64,000 bases of DNA from NCBI GenBank assembly GCA_035363115.1, contig DAOSEM010000003.1, forward strand, positions 62,001 to 126,000. Reading direction: 5' to 3'. Position numbers and translations under genes: made by a program. This stretch comes from Syntrophales bacterium. GTDB taxonomy: Bacteria > Desulfobacterota > Syntrophia > Syntrophales > PHBD01. Within the stretch, counting starts at the first letter, position 1. Each line of letters begins with the position of its first letter. Below are positions 16,688 through 26,700 of the stretch, in pieces. Under the pieces are notes generated by a model. It saw only the letters and a list, made by a program, of their open reading frames with translations, did no database searches and was not told the DNA's origin.

Positions 16688-18190
16688 ATGAACGGACGTT
16701 TCCTGGCTTTCCACAAGATCGGCTTTTCCTACGACGTCCTTGAAAAACCTCTGATCACGGATCTAACCGTTGACTTTACCCAGGGCTGGACGGGCATCGT
16801 AGGGGCGAACGGTGCGGGGAAAAGCACGCTCCTGAAGCTAGCAGCCGGTGATCTGCAGCCTTTGTCCGGCTCGCTGCATATCCCGGGCGCGGCGATTTAT
16901 TGCCCCCAGCGCACCGATGATCCGCCGGGAAGACTTGCCGAGCTGCTGCTTGCAGAAGACGCGGAGGCCTTCCACATCCGGCGCCGGCTTGCCCTTGCCG
17001 CGGACTGGCACCACCGGTGGGAGACACTCAGCCATGGGGAACGCAAGCGGGCGCAGATTGCCGTGGCGCTGTGGTCGAGCCCGGCGGTGCTGGCCCTTGA
17101 CGAACCCACCAACCACATCGACCGGGACGCCAGGCGTATGCTCATCTCGGCACTCAACACCTACCGGGGAGTCGGTCTCCTGGTAAGCCACGATCGGGAG
17201 CTGCTCGACATGCTCTGCAGCCGGTGCCTTTTCCTGGAACCCGGAGGGGCGAGGCTGCGGCCGGGGAATTATTCCGAGGCATCGTCGCAGGCTGAGCGGG
17301 ACACCCTCACCCTTAGAAGGCAGAGGGAAACCGCCCGGAGAGAATACCTCAAGCTGAAGCACACGGCGGTCAAGCGGCGATCGGCAGCGGCTGAGGCCGA
17401 CAAGCGCCGTTCCAAGCGCCACCTGGACAGGAAGGACCACGACGGCTGCGCCAGGAAGGATCTCGCCCGCGTTACCGGGAAGGATGCCGTTGCGGGTAAG
17501 TTGCTCCGACAGGTGGACGCCCGCCTGCAACGCGCCGCGGACAAGGAGATATCTCTTCAAATCCCAAAGATGTACGACCTTGGGATCTGGATCGAGGGCT
17601 CACAGTCCTTGCGGGACTTCCTTTTCCGGTTGCCGGCCGGCCGGATTCCGCTTGGCGGGTCAAGGCAGATGGATTACCCCGATCTGGCGATGCGACCGGC
17701 GGACCGCGTGTCCCTGACGGGTCCGAACGGGGCCGGCAAGAGCACGATTCTCCGGCACATTCTCCGTCATCTTGACATCCCCCCCGAGCGGCTGATCTAC
17801 GTTCCTCAGGAAATAGACCTTCAATCCTCGCAAGGCATCATGAATGAGGTGCATCGCCTGGAGCACGACCGTCTCGGCCGCGTCATGACCGTGGTGAGCT
17901 GCCTCGGATCCCGCCCGGCACAGCTTTTGGAGAGCCGGGAGCCCAGCCCCGGAGAGATGCGGAAGATCCTGCTGGCGTTGGGCATCTCGCTGGAGCCCCA
18001 CCTGATTGTCATGGACGAGCCCACGAATCACATGGATCTTCCCTCCATCCACTGCCTGGAAGAGGCCGTCGCCGGGTGTCCCTGCGGCCTGCTCCTGGTG
18101 AGTCACGATGAGGCGTTCCTGGGGCGGTTGACGGACATCCGGTGGGAGCTTGTCATGGATGAGGCGGGCGACAGCCGCCTCTGCCTGTGA
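16688..18190 (+). CDS. ABC-F family ATPase
   Basis: A 500-aa protein with two ABC ATPase domains and no membrane segments. Domain 1 has Walker A GANGAGKST (about residue 40), signature LSHGERKRA and Walker B AVLALDEPTNHID. Domain 2 has Walker A GPNGAGKST (about 345), a less usual signature PSPGEMRKIL and LIVMDEPTNHMD. Between them is a long basic helical linker (RQRETARREYLKLKHTAVKRR...KRRSKRHLDRKDHD), the P-site tRNA interaction motif of ABC-F proteins. These act on the ribosome in translation or antibiotic protection and are not transporters. The start at 16688 has only a weak ribosome site. No partner gene is adjacent. Confidence 0.8.
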   Translation: MNGRFLAFHKIGFSYDVLEKPLITDLTVDFTQGWTGIVGANGAGKSTLLKLAAGDLQPLSGSLHIPGAAIYCPQRTDDPPGRLAELLLAEDAEAFHIRRRLALAADWHHRWETLSHGERKRAQIAVALWSSPAVLALDEPTNHIDRDARRMLISALNTYRGVGLLVSHDRELLDMLCSRCLFLEPGGARLRPGNYSEASSQAERDTLTLRRQRETARREYLKLKHTAVKRRSAAAEADKRRSKRHLDRKDHDGCARKDLARVTGKDAVAGKLLRQVDARLQRAADKEISLQIPKMYDLGIWIEGSQSLRDFLFRLPAGRIPLGGSRQMDYPDLAMRPADRVSLTGPNGAGKSTILRHILRHLDIPPERLIYVPQEIDLQSSQGIMNEVHRLEHDRLGRVMTVVSCLGSRPAQLLESREPSPGEMRKILLALGISLEPHLIVMDEPTNHMDLPSIHCLEEAVAGCPCGLLLVSHDEAFLGRLTDIRWELVMDEAGDSRLCL

Positions 18191-18645
18191 CAGGACGACT
18201 TTTCTCTGTGGTGGAAGCGCAGAGTTACTGGCCTGCGAAACGTTCACATGGATATTTCATCCCGGTGCCGTTCGCAGTCTGAACGGCCCTCGAACCGGCT
18301 TTTGCCGGATACGCCTCTCCATCTCAATCAGGAGCGCTTTCAGGGCTTTCTCTGTAAGGATTTCACGGACCAGGCTTTCCTGTGTCAGCCCCAAGGCCAT
18401 CACCTTAGTGAGCAGTTCGCCCTGCAATGACCGGCTACGCCAAGCCAGCGAGCATCTCCTGGCTGCTCCAGCGAAACAGTGTCCGGTTCGGACACTGCCG
18501 GAGGTATCAAGCCATTTGCCGCCCTGAATGCCTCATTCTATGAAGCAATAAAAAAGGCCTTTTGCTTCAAGTTAAGCAGAGAAGTCCTTTCAGAAGAATA
18601 TGAACTTGAATTGGAGCACGAGTGAGATATCGGTCAATCGAGAGA
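18191..18645. other. Gene-poor 455-bp stretch with decayed coding traces
   Basis: No intact gene is supported. On the minus strand a frame from about 18450 to 18255 reads coding-like peptide (SLQGELLTKVMALGLTQESL, then VREILTEKALKALLIEMERR) without a convincing start. On the plus strand 18480-18624 reads FYEAIKKAFCFKLSREVL and SEEYELELEHE to a stop, again with no start. These look like remains of one or two broken genes at the downstream edge of the type I secretion cluster. No inverted terminal repeats were seen. Confidence 0.4.
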
Positions 18646-19128
18646 TCAGAATTCGATGATTCCCTGCTCGTCACCGACCTTGGGGCCGAGCATTCTGGTC
18701 GTCTTCCCCGCCAAAGACGTGTTTGTTTTGAGATCCTTGACGACTTCCTCCACGGAGCCGAAGGGGGCGATGACGTCGATCAGCCAGGGTTCATCGCCGC
18801 TTTTCCAGTCCGGAGGCGCCAGCCGGCCGATCTTCCGGTAGCGATCCGCAACTTCTTTCGACAGGAAGGCCCAGCTGGCAAAGGCAACGGGCGATTCATC
18901 CCGCATGTACACCTTCGCCTGGTCGAGTACGACCGGGGGCAGAATCCGCCATTCGAAATCGGCGACAAACATGAACCGGTGGGCCGGTGAATTCATGGCC
19001 AGAAAGCACACGGGGCCGAGAAGGGGCAGCTTTTTGAACACCAGTTTTGCCTGTTCCACCGCCAGTTTGACCAGCTCTGCCTGCTGCCGGGGAAGCTGCC
19101 CACCGGCCGCTTCTTTATTTTCTGTCAT
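18646..19128 (-). CDS. HlyC-type toxin-activating lysine acyltransferase
   Basis: A 160-aa protein of the HlyC/CyaC/RtxC family, which moves a fatty acyl group from acyl carrier protein to internal lysines of a type I secreted toxin in the cytoplasm. Signature segments are GPVCFLAMNSPAHRFMF with the likely catalytic His50, FEWRILPPVVLDQ, PVAFASWAFLSKEV and PPDWKSGDEPWLIDVIAPFG with the likely catalytic Asp112 in the SGD motif. Length is near the 160-170 aa norm. AAGGAGGG precedes the ATG. It is the last gene of the minus-strand type I secretion cluster, 63 bp after the HlyD-like gene; in classical hly operons the acyltransferase comes first, so this order is unusual. Confidence 0.88.
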   Translation of the reverse strand: MTENKEAAGGQLPRQQAELVKLAVEQAKLVFKKLPLLGPVCFLAMNSPAHRFMFVADFEWRILPPVVLDQAKVYMRDESPVAFASWAFLSKEVADRYRKIGRLAPPDWKSGDEPWLIDVIAPFGSVEEVVKDLKTNTSLAGKTTRMLGPKVGDEQGIIEF

Positions 19129-19191
19129 GGTTGCCCTCCTTTTCTATTTCCGATTTCAGTTGTGTTCCGAACGCTGATATCGCTTATCGCG

Positions 19192-20586
19192 TCAGCGTTC
19201 ACGCATCGCTTCGTTCTTGTACCTGAGGAGGGGGCCCAGGAAATATTCGTAGGCCCCGCGTTTCTGAACGGTTATGTCCGCCGTGACGGACATGCCGGCG
19301 CCGATCGACGGATTCCTTCCCGCCACCCTGCCCGGCAGTTGATTGCTCGAAACCAGGATGCGAACTGGATAGATCAGGCCCAGCTTCTGATCCTGGATGG
19401 CGTCGGTCCCCACCCACTGCAGCCTGCCGTTCAGGTATCCGTATTTCGTGTATTCGAAGGCGTCCAGCTTGACCACCACGTCCTGGCCGGGATGGACAAA
19501 CCCGATGTCTTTATTCAGAACCTGGGCCTCGATCTCGAAGTTTGTTCCCTCCGGGACGACCGTCAGCAGGGGCTGTGCCGCCGTGACGACGCCGCCGACC
19601 GTATGCACGGCCAGCTGCTGAACGATCCCGTCGCAGGGCGCCGTCAGCAACTGCTGCTGCTTTCTCTGCTCCGCTTTGACAAGTTCCTGGGCCGCCGTCT
19701 CGTATCGTTTTTTGGCCTCCGCCAGTTCCGTGAGTGTGCGATATCGGAATTCCGCATCGGCCTGAGTCCTGCTTTTGGCGGCGGCGTTTTCGGCGGCGAT
19801 CGTTTCGCTCCGCTTTGCCTTCAGCACCACAAGGTCGTTCTTCTGGTTGGCTACCTCCAGCCTGCTGTCGATCACCGCCATTTCGGATACATAGGCGTCC
19901 TTAACCAATTCCTCCTTCATGTTCAACCGCTTTTCCAGGAGGGGCATGGTCGCCTGGAGCTTCCGGATGCTTGCCTCCACGCCCGCTCTTTCGGCCCGCT
20001 TCCGGGCAATCTCCTGGTTCAGGGCCGCCATTTTCTGGCCGTGCTCCGCCAGGCGGTTCTTAAGCAGCAGGTTCTGCGTCCGGATCAGGGAGAGGTCATC
20101 CGTCGGCGTAACATCTTCGATTCTCGGCTTTCCGGCGGCCTGTGCGTTCAGGCGGCGCACCTCCATGCCGGTTTCCAGGACGTCTCTGGAAAGGCGGTTT
20201 CTGTCCGCCTGGCTGGACGTCGGATCCAGCTCGATCAATATCTGCCCCGCCTTGATGGCCTGTCCGTCCCGGACATGAATGGCCTTCACAATGCCCGTTT
20301 CGAAAGGCTGGACGAGCTTGATGCGGTCCGAGGGAACGACCTTTCCCGGCGCAGTGACCACAATGTCGAATTCGGACAGGAACGCCCATAGAAAAGCCGC
20401 GGCGACGACGCCCATCAGGGTGTATGCCATGGTCCGGGCCAGCGGGGCGGGAGGGTGCTTCTGGATTTCGAGGTAGGCAGGCGTGAAGGCCTCCTCATCC
20501 CCCCCCTCGAGCATTCTGTCCAATCCCCTGTTCTTCGAAGACCCCGGACCGGTTTTGGCGGATTCCTCCCTTTTTTTATCCTTCAT
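19192..20586 (-). CDS. HlyD-family type I secretion periplasmic adaptor
   Basis: A 464-aa membrane fusion protein linking the inner-membrane exporter to the TolC channel. It has a cytoplasmic N-terminus (1-52), one membrane helix at about 55-75 (AYTLMGVVAAAFLWAFLSEF), a first lipoyl half (TAPGKVVPSDRIKLVQPFETG), a long coiled coil (about 115-315) and a C-terminal lipoyl/beta-barrel part with TAPCDGIVQQLAVHTVGGVV. The C-terminal segment RGAYEYFLGPLLRYKNEAM is typical of HlyD. The start at 20586 (MKDKKREES) has GGAGG at 8-base spacing and overlaps the end of the ABC exporter gene by 11 bases, which implies translational coupling. Confidence 0.92.
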   Translation of the reverse strand: MKDKKREESAKTGPGSSKNRGLDRMLEGGDEEAFTPAYLEIQKHPPAPLARTMAYTLMGVVAAAFLWAFLSEFDIVVTAPGKVVPSDRIKLVQPFETGIVKAIHVRDGQAIKAGQILIELDPTSSQADRNRLSRDVLETGMEVRRLNAQAAGKPRIEDVTPTDDLSLIRTQNLLLKNRLAEHGQKMAALNQEIARKRAERAGVEASIRKLQATMPLLEKRLNMKEELVKDAYVSEMAVIDSRLEVANQKNDLVVLKAKRSETIAAENAAAKSRTQADAEFRYRTLTELAEAKKRYETAAQELVKAEQRKQQQLLTAPCDGIVQQLAVHTVGGVVTAAQPLLTVVPEGTNFEIEAQVLNKDIGFVHPGQDVVVKLDAFEYTKYGYLNGRLQWVGTDAIQDQKLGLIYPVRILVSSNQLPGRVAGRNPSIGAGMSVTADITVQKRGAYEYFLGPLLRYKNEAMRER

Positions 20587-22732
20587 GGCCGCGAGCCTCC
20601 ATTGAGCCGAGCTGCAGGCGATGAAAGCGGGCATACCGGCCGTCCTGCTTCAGGAGCTGCTGCTCGGATCCTTCTTCGACCAGTTCACCGTCCTCCAGCG
20701 TGAAGATCCGGTCCACCCGCCTCAGGGTCGAGAGCCGGTGAGTGATGATGAAGACCGTCCGTCCCCGGGAGATCGTATCCATGTTTTGCCAGAGCCGGTC
20801 TTCCGATTCGGCGTCGAGCATGCTGGTCGCCTCATCCATGACGATCATCCGGGGATCGAGGGCCAGCGCCCGCGCAATGGCCAGGCGTTGGCGCTGCCCC
20901 CCCGAGAGCGTGCCGCCCCGCTCCCCCACCAGGGTGTCGTATCCCTCCGGCATCCGGCGAATGAATTCGTCCGCGCCGGCGAGCTCGGCGGCACCCACGA
21001 TCCGCTCCATGCTCATCGCCGGGTTCGACAGAGCGATGTTCTCCCGGATGGTCCTGTTGAACAGGACGACATCCTGCGTCACCACGCCGACCTGCCTTCT
21101 GAGCCATGAAGCGTCGATCATGGAGACGTCCATCCCATCGATCAGAACCCGGCCACGCTCGGGCACATAGAACCGGAGCAGCAGCTTGACCAGCGTGCTC
21201 TTTCCGGAACCGGTGGCACCAACGACGCCGATCACCTCTCCCGGTTTGACTTCGAACGTCAGGTTTCTCAGCACTTCCGGCGCATCCGGGCGGTAGCGGA
21301 AGGTGACGTCTTCGAATTTCACGGCCCCTTTCAGCTCGGGCAGGCTGCTCTTGCCCGGGCGGAAGACCGGTTCAGCCGGTGCGTCCAGGATGTCCGCCAG
21401 CCGCCGGAGCGAAACCCGCATTTGCTGGAATTCCTGCCACAGGTTGGCGATCCGCAGGATCGGGGCGTTGACACGGGCCGACAGCATGTTGAAGGCGATC
21501 AACTGGCCCACCGTCAACTGTCCATCGATGACCAGTTTGGCTCCAAACCAGAGCAGAACGACCGTGAGCCCCTTGCTGATCAACTGGATGCCCTGCTGCG
21601 TCAGGTTGGCCAGGTGACTCGACTGGAAGGCGCTCCGGACATAGCCGGCCATCCGCTCTTCCCACTGCCGGCGGAGCATCGGTTCCGCCGCCGCCGCCTT
21701 GACCGTTTCGATCCCGGAGACGGTCTCGAATAGGAAGGACTGGTTTTCGGCATTCTTGGCGAATTTGTCGTCGAGCTTTTGCTTCAGGAGGGGTGTCAGC
21801 AGGGCGGAAACGCTCACGAACAGCGGGATGCAGACCACGACGATCAGGGTGAGGAGCCAGCTGTAGTAGGCCATCACCGCCAGGAAGACGATGGTGAACA
21901 GGAGATCGATTGTGACCGTGAGGGCCGAGCCCGTCAGGAAGTGCCGCACCGTTTCCAGCTCCCGCAGGCGGGCGACGGTGTCGCCGGACCGGCGGCTGGC
22001 AAAGTAATGGATGGGCAGCGCCAGCATGTGGCGGAAGAGCCTGGCGCCCAGCTCCACGTCCACCCGGTTGGTCGTGTGGGAAAAGAGATAGGTGCGGAGC
22101 GTGCCCAGCGTGACTTCAAAAACGGTCACTAAGATCAGACCGATTACGATGACGTCCAGGGTGGACAGCCCGCGGTGGACCAGCACCTTGTCGATGACGA
22201 GCTGGAAGGCCAGCGGGGTGATGAGGGCGAAGAGTTGCAGAAAAAAGGATGCCGCCAGCGTTTCCGAGAGCAGGCCCCGGTATTTCTTCAGGGCCTGCCA
22301 GAACCAGCGGATGCCGAATTTTGTCTGTTCTTCCGGCTCAAACGTGCGCTTCGCGGTGATAATGCGGCCGCTCCACATTTTTTCAAAATCGGTTCGGGAA
22401 AGCAGCATCGCCCTTTCGGCACCCGGAACCTGCAGCAGGGCGCGATTCTCGTCGATCTTGCCAAGGAGGGCGAAACGGCCGTCGGACAGTTCCACTATCG
22501 CTGGAATTGCCATATTCAGGAGCGCCTTGTATCGGCAGCAGATGGACTCCGACGTGAACCCGAGAGAACGAAGGGCACGAAGAACGGCCGATTGGTCGAA
22601 GGGCATTCCCTCGGGCGAAAACTCGTGCCTCAGCGCCTGGGGATCCGCCGGTTGCTGGTGCAGCCGGGCGATCATGCGCACACAGTCCAGTCCCGTCTGG
22701 TCTTTCCCCGCTGCCTTTTTCTGATCGCTCAT
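20576..22732 (-). CDS. HlyB-type type I secretion ABC exporter (permease/ATPase)
   Basis: A 718-aa exporter. Residues 1-135 are a C39-peptidase-like domain in which the catalytic Cys position appears to hold Thr (TGLDCVRMIARLHQQ), so it should bind substrate without cleaving it, as in HlyB. Residues about 155-440 hold six membrane helices. The ATPase has Walker A GATGSGKST (about 506), signature LSGGQRQR (about 606), Walker B RMIVMDEAT and H-loop ITHRLST. The ATG at 22732 overlaps the stop of the GNAT gene as ATGA. It should export the 2188-aa protein encoded just upstream, in one step with the HlyD and TolC homologues. Confidence 0.93.
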   Translation of the reverse strand: MSDQKKAAGKDQTGLDCVRMIARLHQQPADPQALRHEFSPEGMPFDQSAVLRALRSLGFTSESICCRYKALLNMAIPAIVELSDGRFALLGKIDENRALLQVPGAERAMLLSRTDFEKMWSGRIITAKRTFEPEEQTKFGIRWFWQALKKYRGLLSETLAASFFLQLFALITPLAFQLVIDKVLVHRGLSTLDVIVIGLILVTVFEVTLGTLRTYLFSHTTNRVDVELGARLFRHMLALPIHYFASRRSGDTVARLRELETVRHFLTGSALTVTIDLLFTIVFLAVMAYYSWLLTLIVVVCIPLFVSVSALLTPLLKQKLDDKFAKNAENQSFLFETVSGIETVKAAAAEPMLRRQWEERMAGYVRSAFQSSHLANLTQQGIQLISKGLTVVLLWFGAKLVIDGQLTVGQLIAFNMLSARVNAPILRIANLWQEFQQMRVSLRRLADILDAPAEPVFRPGKSSLPELKGAVKFEDVTFRYRPDAPEVLRNLTFEVKPGEVIGVVGATGSGKSTLVKLLLRFYVPERGRVLIDGMDVSMIDASWLRRQVGVVTQDVVLFNRTIRENIALSNPAMSMERIVGAAELAGADEFIRRMPEGYDTLVGERGGTLSGGQRQRLAIARALALDPRMIVMDEATSMLDAESEDRLWQNMDTISRGRTVFIITHRLSTLRRVDRIFTLEDGELVEEGSEQQLLKQDGRYARFHRLQLGSMEARGHEG

Positions 22733-23730
22733 GGAGTGGATCCGTCCCCTTTCCCATCCTTTTTTGTAAGCCATTGAATGTAGTTTCCGCCCGTGAAGAC
22801 AAATCCCGCCTCCAGGATCCGCTTTTCCCGCGGCCCGGGTTCGATACCCGAAGTCAGGCTCAGGCTCAGCTCCCGGCACTCCCGCCGTTCGGCCCAGGAC
22901 TGAAAGCCCCGAAGCAGGATGCCTGCGGCGGCTCCTTCCCGATGTTCCGGCGTCAGATGGAACAGGTGGCTCATGGCGATGCGGGCCCGCGAAAAAAAGT
23001 ACTCCGTCACGTGCCCGGAGAGGATGCCCGCGATTTTTCCACCGGTTTCCTCCGCAAGAAGAAAGACTTCCTCGGGCCGGGGCCGCTCCAACTCGGCCTT
23101 CAGGTGGGATAAGAATCGGCCTTGCTGCAGCCGGATTCGGGATTGCGGGCTTTCCGCATGCATTTTCCCAAACAGGTCCGAAATGTCGGGTATGTCCGGC
23201 ACGCCGGCGGGCCGGATGGTGATCTTCCCGATCGGAATCGTTTCGGCCTGTGTTTTCTCTTCCCGGCCGTTCAGCCACCGGGAATAGTTGCCACCCGTGC
23301 GTACAAAGCCGAGATGATGCATGTACTTGTCGAAGCGCCCGGTATCGACGCCGGCGTTCTGGCTGATGCAGAACAGCCTGGCATCCCGGTTCGTTGCCCA
23401 TTGGCGGAACGCGAAGAGCAGCCTCACCGCCAGGGAGCTCCCGCGAAACCGGGATCTTACGAAATACACGTAATTGCTGCTCATACGGGCGCCGGTAAAC
23501 GGGTACTCCGCAACCGCTCCCATGAGCGCGCCGACGAACCCTTCACCCGGGACCACCGCCGCAAAAATGCAGTAGCTCTCGTTCTGCGGTTCCAGGATGG
23601 CCTGGAACTGGGAGGCCAGCTTGTCCTCGTCGTAAGGCAGTGCGGACAGCCGGGTTCCCGCGTGTATCTCCTTCCCCAGCTCAACCAGTGCCGGGATGTC
23701 CGCTGCGGTTGCGAATCGAATCAGCCCCAT
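22729..23730 (-). CDS. Tandem GNAT-domain acetyltransferase in the secretion operon
   Basis: A 333-aa protein made of two GNAT domains (about 1-160 and 170-330). The repeat is clear at the ends: RFDKYMHHLGFVRTGGNYSRWL against REKRILEAGFVFTGGNYIQWL. The acetyl-CoA loop regions are VRSRFRGSSLAVRLLFAF in the first copy and TPEHREGAAAGILLRGFQSW in the second. It lies between the giant substrate gene (61 bp) and the ABC exporter (4-bp overlap), so it is made together with them. I infer that it modifies the secreted protein or a substrate of the same system; acetylation of a metabolite cannot be excluded. Tandem GNAT proteins often have one inactive half. Confidence 0.78.
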   Translation of the reverse strand: MGLIRFATAADIPALVELGKEIHAGTRLSALPYDEDKLASQFQAILEPQNESYCIFAAVVPGEGFVGALMGAVAEYPFTGARMSSNYVYFVRSRFRGSSLAVRLLFAFRQWATNRDARLFCISQNAGVDTGRFDKYMHHLGFVRTGGNYSRWLNGREEKTQAETIPIGKITIRPAGVPDIPDISDLFGKMHAESPQSRIRLQQGRFLSHLKAELERPRPEEVFLLAEETGGKIAGILSGHVTEYFFSRARIAMSHLFHLTPEHREGAAAGILLRGFQSWAERRECRELSLSLTSGIEPGPREKRILEAGFVFTGGNYIQWLTKKDGKGDGSTP

Positions 23731-23791
23731 GGTCGGAACGCCCCCGGCAAGAAGATCCCAGTCTCCCGCTCCGATAGAATAAAGGCGGCTT

Positions 23792-26700
23792 TCATGAAAC
23801 CACGGTATTCTGGGCGGAGGGCTCCATGAACTCGTGGAGGACGTTTTCCGCGATGATCACGTCAAGCGGTGCCGTGGACGGGGGAATGCATAGCTCCGAA
23901 GGGGGCTGCACCATCTCGCCGGCGCAGTCGGATACGAACTGCTGAAGCATGCGCATGATATCCGCGTCGCTCATGCAGGCCGACTCGACGGCGGCGGATG
24001 AATCCGGAACGACGGGAGCTTCCTGGGCAGGCATCGTCTCATCGGTGTACCGGAAGGCGGCGTCTCCGATGTTCCCCGTCGTACCGTCCTCCATCTCGTA
24101 GGAGGAAGTCCCGAAGAGCGTAACGTCGCCTTCGGCCTCCACGGATATATTCCCGTCGGACTGGAGGTTGATGGCGGCGATGTCCATCTCCGCCAGGGAC
24201 TTGAATTCCCCCGGGTCCGTGATGCCGTCCAGGTTCGCGTCCCGCCAGACGCCGAACCTCGCCCAGTCCGAATCGTTCGCTGTGAGCCTGCCGTCGCCGT
24301 CGGTATCGAAAGCCTGCAGGCCTTCGAGGTCCGTTCGGGCTCCTTCTTTGTAGCCTGTGAACGAAATCTCGTCGTGTCGGTCGATGATGCCGTCGCCGTC
24401 CTTGTCGAAGGCGAGGAGCCCGTCGTCCCTGTCGGTCCAGGCGATGTGCTCGCGCCAGCCGTCCCCGTTGATGTCGTAGAACACGTTCGAGTCGTCCACG
24501 CCCACAAACTCCAGCCCGTCGCGGTCGATATCGATGGCGACGGGCTTGCCGCCGCCGGGGATGTAGCCATAATGAAAGGAAGTCACCGGAACATCGGCGT
24601 AGGCACCCTCCGCGTCGCTGACACGAACGGTGAAGGTCGAATTCCCGAAGTAGGTATCGTATGAAGTGGGGTTGAATTCCCAGAAGACAACTTTTCCATG
24701 GCTGTCGGTCTCGCCCCCGTATCTCGCGTCGGTATACCCGAGATAACCCTGCGCGCTGCCGAGGGTAGCGCTGCCGTGGAGCGGACTTGCAACAATCTGA
24801 TAAGAAAGCGATTCCGAATTGCCGTCCGGGTCCCAGGCGACGATATGGCCGAAGTCTTTCGTAAGGGTGTCTTTCAGCTCATCGTCCGCGGAAAGCAGGG
24901 GCTCGTCTTTGTCATAAGCGATCGGCACCAGCGTCCCGTTCCTGTAAAATGACGGTGTGATCGGCTCCTCGCTCCCGGAAGCCGCCACGGCGTGTCCCTC
25001 CCGGTAGACCTGAATTGCCTTCTCATTATCGTAAATAACCGTCCACGATGGTTCGGAGTAGACCGGGATGGGGACCGGGTTAAACTCTTCGTATCGATAT
25101 CCGATGATTTCCGATGGCTTGTATTCATAGCAGTAGATCGGGAATCCCTGTGCCACCCTCTCTATTACCGGCCGGTCGTTCACGGCCAGGACGTTCACGG
25201 AAACGCTCTGGACGGCGGTTCCGCCGTAACCGTCCGTCGTTTCATACTGGAAAGAGGCCGGCCCGTTGTAGTTCTGCGGCGTTGTCAGCCGGATCGTTCC
25301 GTCGTCCTGGATCTCGACGGTGCAGTTCTCCGAGTTCCCGACCCATCTGATCGTCAGGTTGTCTCCGTCCACGTCACTGTCGTTGGCCAGCAGGGTTTCC
25401 GGCAGGATGACCGTTGCCCACGACTGGTCGTAGTCCACGGCGCCGCCGTCCTCCAGTACCGTGATCCCGTCCGCGGCGGCCTCCGGCGGCGTGTTGATCC
25501 GGATGTCCATCGTCGCCTCGGCGACCCCGCCGTGATCGTCGGTGATCTGGTACCGGAAGCCGGCCGTACCTGTGAAGTCCTTCTCCGGCGTGAAGACAAT
25601 CCGCTGATTTTCCCAGTCCATCAGCGCTTCGCCGTGTTCGGTCGAGAGAATGCCCGTCAATCGGACCGGATCCCCGTCAACGTCGTAATCGTTCTGCAGG
25701 ACCGCGGAAATGGGAATGTATACAACCGCGTTCGCCAGGCCCCCGTGGAATGTCTCGCCGACGGCAACGGGCGCGTCGTTCACCGACGCGATGTCAACGG
25801 TCGTGTGGGCGGTGGTCTCCGCGCCGGCTGCATCCCACACTGTGTAGTCGAAGCCCGCCGTTCCATGGTAGTTGGCATCGGGAACGAAGACGACCTCGTT
25901 CTCGTCGTTGAAGAAGACCGTGCCGTGGGAGGCGTTGGAGAACGATATGATTTTGAGTGTGTCGCCGTTGGTGGCGATGTCCGGATCGATCTCGTTGGCC
26001 AGGAGCACCGACTGGGGGATCACCGCAATCGTGTCTTCATCGATCTCGATTCTTTCCCCGACGCCGATGGGCGCGTCATTGACGGCGGCGATGCGGATGC
26101 TTGTGGTGCCGGTGGTCCGGCCGCCCATGCCGTCGGAAACCGTGTAGTCAAAGGAGGCCAGCCCGTTGAAATCGGTGTCGGGGATGAATTCGACCCGGCC
26201 TTCGACCATCCGGACAGTTCCGTGGACCGCATTGCCGACGGCTGCGACGGAAAGAACGTCGCCGTCCCCCGTGGCGATGTCCACGTCCGAATCGTTTTGG
26301 AGGAGGAGTGCGGGATCAATGAGGAGCGCCGTGTCCTCCACACCTGCCGGGATGTATTCGCCCACGACGGTCGGATTGTCGTTGACGGCCGCAACCTCGA
26401 TAATCACGGTTCCTTTCGAGATTCCCCCCGCGTCGTCGGAGATGATGTAGGTGAAGCTTGCGGGTCCGTGATAATCGCGATCCGGAACAAAGAGAACCGT
26501 ACCGTCCGGATTGAGGCTCGCCATGCCGTGGTCCGCCTTCCCGATTTCAATGATCCTCAGGATGCGGTCCGGGTCGGGATTGTAATCGTTTCCCAGGAGG
26601 TCCTGGGGCGTCAGCAGGAGCGCTACATCTTCTTCTGCTCTGATTGGATCGTCCATGGCCACCGGTGGTGAATCCGGAAGACTGTTTTCAGGAAAGTCGA

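Noticed and set aside
18191..18645. Insertion sequence remnant
   Set aside because: Coding traces exist, but no terminal inverted repeats, target duplication or transposase motif could be shown, so it is listed only as decayed sequence.
24992..26671. 559-codon plus-strand open frame
   Set aside because: It is the antisense of the cadherin-like repeats and mirrors their periodicity.
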